Below are positions 49,201 to 61,200 of a stretch of 64,000 nucleotides of DNA, one piece after another. The stretch comes from Ophiura sarsii (Eukaryota > Echinodermata > Ophiuroidea > Amphilepidida > Ophiuridae): the NCBI GenBank assembly GCA_035610835.1, contig CM069441.1, forward strand, positions 80,771,848 to 80,835,847, in the 5' to 3' direction. The translations under genes and the position numbers were made by a program. The notes beneath the pieces were generated by a model that was given only the letters and a program-made list of their open reading frames with translations, made no database searches and was not told where the DNA came from. How positions within the stretch are numbered: the first letter of the stretch is position 1; every line of letters starts with the position of its first letter.

Positions 49201-52200
49201 TTTATCAAGTGTTTCTAATGACAGAAATGTTTGTATATGCTATTTAAAACAAATATTAAAAATAGTAGGCCCAGGGTCTCCAGTCACCTCGGGGAGCTAT
49301 TTTGCACCATTTCGATTCAGGGTATGCATCTCTACCAGAATGGATCGAGAAGTGGCATTAAAGAAGGGTTTTTATTTCTTTTTAAAAATATTCCAATAAC
49401 CCTTTCATATTAGCTCAGGATGTACTTGTTAAAGGACATGTCCAAATGTTGCAAGTCTCTTGTACCATCAAGTATGGTGATCCCTTAAAATGGAAGTATA
49501 TAGCATTGACAGCCTTGTGATTAGCACAGTTTTTGCACTACAATGTACTATCCCATCCGTACATAGTGTTGATCAATGGGGCAGTGTAGGGTATGGTTTG
49601 CATTTTGAACATTATGGTTATTCAGCAGGGCTGGAACTTTTTTCAACCAGCCAGTCGGGCAGGTAAACTCACTTTCGCTGAGATTGAATTTTTTTACCTG
49701 CCAGTCGGTCTGATACTTTTGCATCATCACCCGCCCTATGCAAAAGTTACCCCCGCTATGGGCAAGTGCTATTTACAGGCCTGTAATTCAGGCAAGAAAT
49801 ACAATTGAATTGGGGTTTTTTCAGGATATTTCTCCCATAATTCCATTATGACTGAATATATTATTACACACAGATTGAAGATGAGAAAACAGTTACCCAT
49901 CTTTCACTACCTCTTCAAGTTGTAACATCGTGAAGTAAGGACACCTGTATCACATTCAATAATACTATTCTATAACAAACTAACTAACCTAATGATAACT
50001 TCAATGGGACAGGTGACCCATCCAATGAGTTGACCTCTGACCCCTGTGATGAATTGTCCCCTACACTTCCTGTATGACTGCCACCATCATGATGCCCGTC
50101 AGTGTGGTCTCCTATATGCAGCGTATGGTCATAGTTCCGGCTCTTTCTCTTCTCTTTGTCCTTATTACGAGCCTGTTGAAAGATATAGGAGAGCAGTGTT
50201 AGAAATTTGTCTGGATATTACAAATCAAAAGAAATCTATGAGATTTTTCATCTTCACATTTTTTTAAACTGTTTGAAGCGTGACACAAATGCTTATGATC
50301 TAACCAACAGTGACACCAATGAACAGCAGGATGCCTGAAATGTGCACACCCAGAGCCTGACGACTCAGGGGCTCAATTATGTGTGAGATGGGTATGAAAT
50401 ACTGGCTTAAATTATTTATCTGTCTATGTGTATTCTTAATAATTTGTTATCATGCTAATTGAACACGCTTTTAATAGTCACATAACAAGTTATTGTACAA
50501 CAGCCTGCCACCTCTCATGAGAGGGTTAAGAGCATGAATGCTACTTAAGTATAGGCAAAAACTATATTTTGATCAGTTTCAAATTGGCAAAGCCTCCTTA
50601 AAGTAGGGAATGAATACAAAAGCATGCAGGCGCACATGAAGGCAACAAGCGCACTTTACATCATATGCGTGATTGCGTGCATGTGCCCAAAACCGGGTGC
50701 GTGTGACAACAATCGCGCGATGGTACGCTTGAATTACTTTTGCACGCGGAGAGATAAAAACCAAATATTTCTCGCCAATTTGAAACTGATTGCACTATAG
50801 CAGCTAACTTGACTGAATCTATATGTCATATTTCCATCGCATTTTATTTCTCAATCATGCATTGATTTCTTACCTTGTGAATTTTCCTCAGGAAGTTGAG
50901 ATTTAATCCACCTTTATGTCTATAATGAGTAAAACACATACACAATACAATGATTAGCAGACTCTTCTATCACAAAAACTACATTATGTCCCTGTGGTTT
51001 CAGTCGACATTGACCTTGTACGCATGATCGTTCCCAAAATCATGTCAATGTATGTCTCTGCAATTTCAAAAAATTAGGGGTGTTTTTGGAAGCTAAAAAG
51101 AGGAAAACAAAAACACGCTAGTCCTATTATATTTGAAGATCCCATGTCTGCTCCTCTATGCATAAATTGTAAAAGGGAGTATTTGAACCAAATGTGTCCT
51201 TGTTTTTGTGCAAAAAAAAACCTATTTATAAAGTGTCCTTTTCCAGGCAAGATGTCCTTGTTTTTGCAGGAAAAAGGGGTCAAATGAGCAAAATTGTCCT
51301 TGAAATATCATGAAATAGGGGGTATTTCAACCTCCTGGAACGATCATATGTTACCCCTCTGAATACTAAGAGAAAACACTTGGCATAATGTACTGAGTTA
51401 CATACAGTGGTTGTTTTCATAAAATTAAAGGGGCTCAATAATTTGAATTCTTCTCAATCATGAAATTTACAACTATGCAAAACAGCTTAAATTTGTAATT
51501 TTTTGTGTAAAAACATGTTTAGACTTGCAGTTATGCCCTCTGTACTACCTAGATGTGGATTATGCACGGACAAAAACACCTGTCGGCCTTGGACAGTACA
51601 CAATTTTTAAGTTTAACTTGGTGAAGATTGAGCATACTTTGTCACTCAAAGCATTGAGCAACTACTTATTATATCCCAAAAAATGCTCCCGCCGACTTAC
51701 TTTTTGGGAGGTGTTTTGTACTGTTCCATAATCTTCTCTTCCAATTTCTCCTTCTGCCGTCTTAGATTGTGTAATTGCTCCCTGGAAAATGAAACGAGGT
51801 TGATAATAATATTTAAGAACTGATTACAGCATACGTGATATGTTCACACCCACACAAACAATATGTTACTGCAGGACCAAGTACAATCATTCTGGGGTGC
51901 TGGGACAACAGGCAGGGATGGGGGAACTCCAAAAGTTAACATATGTTCAAAAATGTTCAAATCCTTGAGTCAGCATGCAATAACATGTTCTTATTTTATT
52001 TATTATTCTAATATGACAAACAATGGTCATCGAGTATCAACTAACTATCTTGCTCACTCAGTAACATCCTCCTTTCAGTGTTCTTCTGGGCACATTTCAT
52101 TGCTAACTTTTTATATTTTAATGTTTAGTGAACAAATGTATTATGGAAAGCAGGCTTTCCTGACCCTTTTGGTCCTTTTATCCACCATTGGTATTTATTT

Positions 52201-55200
52201 CCAGTAACATATGTTTTCCTTTTTATATGTCTCATTGTTATGTATTTTGTGCAATGCCTGCAGATGATAGTATAAGGCCCATGCCTACTCCATCCTCTAT
52301 AGTGTATTTGGCCATCACGAGACAGTGACGTAACTGCGTAGTCTACAAATTGCAGCACATAACGCGCGGGCCTACTCGAGGCGCTGGCGTATACACACGA
52401 GCGTTGAAAGACGGAAGATAATAACGTGTGCGTAAAAGCTGCGCCTTTTAAGTTACGTTACTGTCCAGAGGAAGCCAAATAGAGTATAGTCTGGCTTTAT
52501 CTGTAAGCTTTTCAATGTTGTTTATTAATAAAATTGGAATAATTAATAATAAAATATACCTATTATAGTCAGAACAAAGATGGTTACAATATTTTCACAT
52601 TTTTTAATCCAAGGAGTGTATAAAATCAAACGAACCCTGGACTAAATGACGAATGGAGATCATGTTATAATACATTATTAGGTTTAGGAAAGTATGAATT
52701 AGGTAGGAAAATTGATCCACTTGGAATTGGTTTATATACCATGAATTAGAACAGCCTGGTTAGAATTATTTACGCGGTATAATTTTTGTTTTCCAGTTCC
52801 AAAAGAAGTACTCTATACCAACAATAAGGTTTGTCGCAAATCGAAAAAAGCCATTGATTATCCTTTTATGTTGCATTGTGGGATTGCAAAGGGACAAAAT
52901 CTGCCCCATTCTGGATCCCGCAATGCATCAGAAAAGGATAATCAAAGGATTTTTTCCGATTGGCGATAAGGCTTATGACAAACAAACAAATAAAACACTT
53001 TTTTCCTCTATCCCTTGAGCACTTACTCTAGCATGCGTTGCTCTTCATGATGCATTTCCTTGGTTTCCAGGGTCTGGACGAGGAGCTCTGCATTCTGTGC
53101 CATCAGTTGACTCAGCTGTTCCATCAGACGTCTGTTCTCGTCCTCAAGATTACTGTTCATCTGATAGAGCATCTACAGGGGAATGAAAAGCGACATTGGA
53201 GAGGATGAAACAATAGTGTAAGCTGAGACGAATATACCTGAAGGGATAAGAAGCTCTATTCATTCCTGTTATGTGCAGCGGTGCAAGTCTTACACGGTTA
53301 TTGTTATGCTTGATGCCAATCGATTATCATCATTCAGTTTAATTTGTAGCACAACCTCATTATGTGAGTTTTTTTCAAATTTAGTGTTATCCACACATGT
53401 GTTACGATCTTCTAAACAACCTGAACACACTGTAGTATCGGACGATTACCGACATACAGACTGTGATAGATTTCTAAAATGATTACGCATTTATATTGCT
53501 AGAATTATGGCATTTCATAAGAAGTATGCCAATTAAAACCTACTAGAGCCATAGTTCAATACATAAACAATGTATTATGATGTTCAAAGTGCATGATTTG
53601 TGTTTAGATTTAATATGAATTGAAATACAAATATTCAGATGTGGTTGAGCTGATACACTTATCAATTTGTTCAATTCACATTAAACCTAAATTCTAAACA
53701 CAAATCATGAACTTTGAATATCACAATACATTGTTTATGGGTTGAAGTAGGGAACTAGTAGGTTTTAATTGGTATACATATTCTGAAATACCATAATTCT
53801 AGCAATATAAATGCGTAATTATTTTAGAAATCTATCACAGTCTGTATGCGTAATCATCATGATCATATTTTAAACCGACAAATCGACGCATGCATGTGCA
53901 TGTGCACAGCCTGTTTTGTAGGTTCTGCTTGGGTTGGTTTGAGAACAATGCCGTGCACTGCCGTGCAAGACCTGGTTCGTAGAATTGTATGGCAATACAC
54001 GGAGCTGCCTATCCCTTCAGGTATATTCGTCTCAGGTGTAAGATCTTAAAATATACTGTATATGTGGTAATCTTCGCGAGGGTATAACTTTCCCGAATAT
54101 AGCAAGTGGACATGAAAACGCGAATATAATCAGGCAAAAATATCCTTTTGCAATAGAGTTACATTATAATTAATGTACGTACTGCAAAATTAAAGTCTTG
54201 CACTTTTTCCGAAAACTGTGAAATCACGAAAATATCTGTACGCGAAAAACTACTTGTATAGTATAATGATAAAAGACAAGATAATATGGGTACACAAATT
54301 CTTAGGAGAAAAAAAGCAAACCTTTTCCATGAGTAGGCCAATTTTTCTTGAGATTTTGATGTATGCAATTCAAAATGGTCAACACACTTTTCTTTTTTTT
54401 TGGGGGGGGGGGGGCGAGCAGGTAGAATTTCTCAAATATTTTCATTGAAACGATTCTCCAATTCAAATTTAATGGGCCAATCAGGTGTCACTGACAATTT
54501 TGCAAGTTGTTAAAAACTAACATTTGCGATATTTACGAGTTTTGCATGTCCTATAACCGGTGAAATATGATAAAATAAGACCAATGCATCAATTTAAATA
54601 AACACAATATATTAAAAGAGAAAGTATCATATTCCAACTGACCTCACACTTGTGCTCCAACTTGACTTTGTCCATCTCGACTGTTTGCACTTGATCCTTG
54701 GCCTCGCTCAATAGTCCTTGTAAAGAGGTGTGTTCTAATTGAAGATTTCTAGTGAAACAAACATAAACAGATTTCGTTAATTTTGTTAATGTCTGTTGGG
54801 CTATTGTTCACATTTGCTCTTTATATCAACAACAAAAAATATCACAAATAGGGTCCCTTTTGCACCCTTACAGATGACCACTTTTCTGAGCCCATTTTCC
54901 AGGAAAAAATCACAACATTTATGTACAAGGATTTATGATGTTTTTGAATTTAGCATTTGCAGTACATATAAAGGCCGAGAGTTAACCCTCAAAAATAACA
55001 AACAGCTGCACAGTTGTAGTTGTCATCACAAAAGTTCAGCCAACCTGCGCAACAAATAATGCGCAACATCTGCCAAACTCACACCAATGAGAATCAGACA
55101 TACGATGTGCATGTATTGATTATTAACACAACTTGCCTATGCTGTGCCTTCAAAGTCTTGAGTTTCTCCTCTACGCTACATGTAGATTCAACCGACCGTG

Positions 55201-58200
55201 AATGTCAGAGGTCATTTTTCAAGGTCAACTGTTTCATCTTTATGCCATATTGATAATATCTCTGATCTAAACTTACCTATACTGCGCCCTCAATGTCCTG
55301 AGGTCCTCCTCCACGTCGCTGTACTCCAGATTGAGCCGCGAGTGGCTGCTGTTCAGTGTGGTGTAGCTCCGCTGCAGCGAGTTCATTTCCTCGTTGTCGT
55401 ACCTCATCTTGCGGAACTTCTCCTCCTCCTGCTCCAAGGAGTTCCGCAGGGTGACCACGCCCTCCATCTTCTTCTCCATCTCCTCGTGCTTGCCCTGCCA
55501 GTCGTGCAGCGCCGTCTTGGTGTTGCGGTGCGCCGTCTTGAGTGAGCCGTGCTCGCTGATGAGCTTCTCGTGTTCGTTGGCGAGGGTGTCATGGAGTTGC
55601 ACGAGGGTCTCGTGGTCGTTGAGGAGCGACTCATAATTGCTGTCAAGCTCTTCGAATCGTTCCTGCAAAAGATGCAAAATAGAGTGGGAGTTTAATGTAC
55701 ACGATTCTTCAACAGCGAAGAGCGATTGAGCCATTTTAATGGTTATCGCAGAAATGGGTGGCACTGATAAAAAATCCAGCGGCTCAATGTGTTGTTGCAC
55801 AGCATAGACAGGTTACATAGGATTGAAACAATCCTGGCTTATTTGAAGAAAAATTAGATAGAGGTAGCAAATGTGGACAAATTAAGGCACAAATCGTACA
55901 GATAACTGTCTTGTGTGTCTAAATAGATGGCTATAAATGAATAAGGCCTTTTCAGATTTTGTCTTTGGACAGTACAGTGTGTTACATTCGGCGTGTTTCC
56001 ACTGAACTGAACTTTCCGGTTATTGCCGTGTAAGAAAATTGCAATTTGAAATTCTCCTGTGGAAACACACAATAATCAGATTATTGATAAAACCGATTAT
56101 CACCTATAAACGGTTTATTTTCCAGAGGTGGTTATTTCCGCTCAAGATCGGCACCACTGCGCTGTGGAAACACACCGGTTTATGATAAACCGTTTAAGCT
56201 GAATTTGGAATCATAACACGCCTGTCAATGCGCCCCCTTAAGTGTGCCCTACCTTTCTCGCGCGCATACATTGTGCGCCTCATGGCCCGCGCAGTAGTAC
56301 GCTCAGTTCTATGCAGCCTTGTTATGGCAGCAGAGATAATTTTTATTCCGGACAAGATAAACCGTTTACTAGCTCTTTTCTGCGGAAACATGCTGAATGT
56401 CTGACATCAACATGGGTAGCATGTGCGGCAGTATTGTTCTTTGCAAAAAGATTTCCATCCTTAGACGACGGAAAAAACCACCTTTTTTACGGGCGGCCGG
56501 ACCTGTCGGTCAGTCGGATGTTTTCTTTCTTTTTTTAATGTTTTGGGTTTTTTTTTACCTTAAATGTCACCAAAATCTGCCAAAATCGGGAATTTTTTGA
56601 AACATTTTTGGAAGAAAAAAGATTTCAATAGATTTTCAGCCCAAAACCGGCTGATTTTACATGATTTGAGAAGAAATTCTTGAAATACGCAAAAAGTGGG
56701 CCAGTCGTGCCGGTAAAACAGGGGGGGGGAGGGTTCATCACCTTATTAACAATGTGTAAAGAAAGAAGAAAGTAAATGCTGCGCCTGTAAAGTTACGTCA
56801 TTGCCAAGAGATAGAAAAATAGAGTAAAGTAACAAGGTTTATCGTAAATAGGTAAAAATCAATTGATTATCCTTTTCTGATGCATTGTGGGATCCCAAAG
56901 TTTACAAATTCATCCCAAATTTGTACACTTTGAGATCCGTAGACACTTTGCAATCCCACAATGCATCAGAAAAGGATAATCAATTGATTTTTACCTATTT
57001 ACAATAAACACGTATAAGGGATGCAAGTGGGCGATTGATCAATTTCCTGAACTTTTTACGCGAGCTTGGCCAAACGGCCCAAGCATTTGCAAGCGGCAAC
57101 AAACTTTTATGGGGCTTGTCTGGAGAATAGGCTACAGGGTATCACCAAAAAAAAACCATTTGCCACATTATATGCTGAAATATCATCATCTGATTCCGGA
57201 AATGCAAAAACATGACAAATGATAATAAAAAAATATATACATTTAAAAAAATATGGCCTAATTTCCGGAATTACGAATATTTCCAGAAGTCTTGCATCCC
57301 TGGTAAATATATAAAAACTGTAATGCCCTTCTTACCTTCAACTTCTCATAGTCGGTATCCTGTGACGACACCTTGCCCTGGAGGGCCTTATACTGGAATT
57401 GCAACGCGTCCTTTTGGGAATTAACGGTACTGTTCTCGACCTGAATCTTGGCCAGCTGGGATTGCAACGTTATGTTACGCTCGTGCACCGACTCCACTTT
57501 GGAATGTAATAAGCCGTTCTCGGACTTGACGGCGTCCAGCTGTTTCTGGAGACTCTCCAGCTGCGTTTTGAGGCTGGTGTTCTCTGCTAAAAGTGTGGCA
57601 TTCTGGAGAATAGAAGAGACATGCGTGTAGTTAGAATGGTTGCTTGAGCAGCTCGTATTTGTGCCTTTTATATAGATGGATGGATGTATGCATGCGTTGT
57701 TATTATAATTACATTAGAGAGTTTTGTTTTATTTAGGCTACAGGGTGCCAATGTTTTTCATTTACAAATCTCATCCATGCATGGTTGCGGTTCATTCACA
57801 GTGATCATGTGTTGAGTTCATTGGCTAAATAAAATGGCCAAACAATGTATTTCAGCTTTATAAGTTACTTTCAACATTTCCCTGCCTTATGTTGAAGATT
57901 TTCATAGTATTTATGACAAAATTTGTCTTTTTCCAAGTTGCTGGCTACACCCAAACCATGATGCAGAGGGATTTGAACCCATTAACTCTGTGTTTTGATT
58001 CCATGCTCTAACCACTCCACAACAAATAACTGTCTTACGTTTAAGAAACAAATATCTTACGTTTAAAGGGGGACTCAAGGATTTTTTGATTTGATTTTTG
58101 TGAGTGCTGTAATTATTGAACTCATAATCAAATGCATATAAAAATATACATTTTTGGAAAGGAAATGGATAAGAGAATCCAGAAATGTTGACCAAAATGT

Positions 58201-61200
58201 GCCAAAAATGGCACAAAAACAAAACAAATGGAAAGTTGGGTTTTTTTGGCACTTTTTAGTCAAAATTTCAAAAAATATTAGATTAGGTTACAACAACAAA
58301 AAATTAACCCTAAGTTTGTGTCTTTACATCATCATCAAGCGATTTGGGCATTTTTTACTCAAAATTTGGGTCAAAAAAGTGAATTTTGTAATTTTCTCAA
58401 AAAATCAACATTTTTGGTCAAAATTGACGCCAAATTTGGATTCTCCAATAATGTATACTTTTATATACATTTGAGTCTAAGTTCATTAATTACAGCACTC
58501 ACAATATAAAATAAAAAAACTTCCTTAAGCGCCCCCCCCCCCCCCCCCCCCCCCCCCTTGAGGTGTGATATTACACTAGATTCAAGCAAACTTACCGTTC
58601 TTTCAAGTTCCACCAGGTGGTCCTTCATCTGCATTATCTGCCTGGCGTGTATGCGATCACTCCCCTGCCTCTTAAACTTGCCGTCCGGTGACTTGTCATC
58701 CAAGGCCTGCTGTTCCTCCTCTACCCGTTGCTGAAGAGTGGTGTGCTCGCGTTTCACACCCCGCAGTTCGTCGGTTATCTTTTGATTCCTATTTACAGAT
58801 TCTTTTAACCTGTGGAGTAGGTGGTGAATTTTTAAAAAAAATTGGGTGAATTGTTATTATTTTCTATATCGGATGTGAGAAACCCATTTGGAACTAGAAT
58901 TCTCTGTTTTTCGCCTGTTTCTCTCCGAGTGGCTATTGGTGCCAACGCGAACACCAAAGAAATTATACAGAGAAAAGTGAAACAATTACTGTCATCTGTG
59001 TCTAAAACAGTGCAAAAACTCTATAATGCTTTGGCTGTGCCGTACATAATCAGTTATCATCGCTCTGAAGATGATCATCGCTCTGAAGATGATGAGCGAA
59101 GAAGGAAGTTATGGAATGCACTCCCGGATATCGTCAAAACATTGCCAACAACAGTGACTAAATTTAAATCAGGCCTAAAGACTCATTTTTTAAAAATTAC
59201 CTATGGCATCTGATTTGTAGTCAATCCATGAACTTATATGCTTCAGTTGTGGTTTTTTTAACTAATTGTGGATTTTTTAATATTTGTATATTGTCACTCT
59301 GATATCATGTATTTTATTGTATTGTGTGTGTTTTATACTCATATCAATGTAATTATAAATTGTCATTTCAGTGTATAATGTTGCAAATTTGCTCGTTTAT
59401 TTGCGGTGACGTTGCTCTTGCGTTTCCTAGCCACCTGCTGGTAGATGGGTTTCATTTTAAAATTGTCTTATTTATACAGTTTTAAATTAATTGTCCCTTT
59501 TAGTGTATTTTACATAGTTTTAATATTGGGATTTTGTAGTTCTAAAGTTGTACAGCGCATAGGTATCACTTGTTTAATGCATAGGTATCACTTGTAGAAT
59601 GGACTTTACGTGATCCATTGCATGATCAACAAACAGGGGTGCACTATTTTAAATGCCATAGGGAATGGTGCATCTATCGGGGAGGCCTGAATAGGAACTG
59701 TGTTGTTATAATCAAAACAAATAATTGTCGATCATAGCGTCATGATCTGAGCGCTCACGTTCATCCAAAGGTGGAGCGAAGTCTTGCGATGTACTACATT
59801 TCTAACAACAGGCGCACCCGTCATCGTAATACACATCAGGCGCAAGGGACCCTGATAGAATCGTAATGCTATGATCGACAATTATTTGTTTTGATTATAG
59901 TAAGGCGAGGGACTGAATAGGAACTTTGATGGTAGTTTTTTGTTTTTCCGTTTTGTTTGTTTTTAAATGGTACCTATATGCAGTCACAACAGAGAAGCTG
60001 CGTAGGCATTAAATAGTATGAATAATATGCAGTCAAAAGTAGAAAATGCTGTGATTATAAAAAAATTGTACAAATGTGTAAGATACTTAATAGTCACAGC
60101 ATTTTCTACTTATGACTTCATATTATTTATATATGCAGTCATAGATGTATGAAGACTACAAGAGCTATGAATACAGTATGGTACCTAAATGTTTAGTAAT
60201 AATATAGCGCTTTTGAATCAGAACCCCTTTCATCGCTACACTAAGGTGGCTACCAGTGCACAGCCTATCAGCACTATTTAGATTGTGACTCCCTAACCAC
60301 TCCCCAAATATTGCTTGGCTTGATAAGGGAATTGTGACTAAGTATCTTGCCCAAGGACACAAACAAGTTGGCCATGGTGGGATTAGAACTCACAACCGTA
60401 TGATCATGAGTCCCGCGCTGTTCCGCAGGACCAAACATGCTCTTACCATACACTATAGTTCATTGTACTTGCTTAAACTTTTTGCAAAAGGGCACACAGG
60501 AAATAACCAAGACAGGACAAGGTTATGTACACCTCTGATGTCATAACCATGTTATTCCAAAACCTCAACATTTGACACATTGCCTAAATAAATGCATGAA
60601 ATGGGGCATGGTTCAAATAACGTTTGTGTAAAAAAATGTCCTTGTGACAACAAATTTACACTACAAAAAGATAGAACTATCTTTGAACAATAAATTGCAA
60701 TAATACCGTTTTCATTTAGTCTACATAAATACATCTATGACTGTGTATAGATAATACACCTAACACAAAAAGCCCCTGACCAGGTGCTTTCAAGTTGGCT
60801 AATCCAAAATCAATAATCGGTACGGAAAATCTGCTATAAATTGAATGAGCAAATTCGTTCTCTGTAGTTTGATACTTCATTCATAAAAATCAAGTGGATA
60901 GTCTTGAAGTTATGATTGTTTCAATAACCACAACTACCAAAAAAGTAATTGCACTAAAATTGGATTTCTATGGGATATCATTGCTTACACAGTGAAAATG
61001 AGTGTGTACAGACTCCCTGTCGATACCTGTTACCCATGATTCATCTCTATACCTGAATTGTTCAGATAGCACACAGTAGTGGACAATACCAATCAATGAT
61101 ATTCCATAAAATACCAATTCTAGTGCAACTTTGTCGTTGTTAGGCATGGTTATTGAAATCATCATAACTTTAAAAGTATCCATTCAATTTTATGAATGAA

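Noticed and set aside
55198..55646. Plus-strand and second minus-strand frames over CCDC88 exon 6
   Set aside because: Shadows of the GC-rich coiled-coil exon; Leu/Val-rich or Arg/Ser-rich composition follows from the real frame.
58532..58557. C run read as coding (Gly run in the minus-strand frame after exon 4)
   Set aside because: The frame past the exon 4 donor runs through the homopolymer by chance; the donor GTAAG at 58595-58591 ends the exon.
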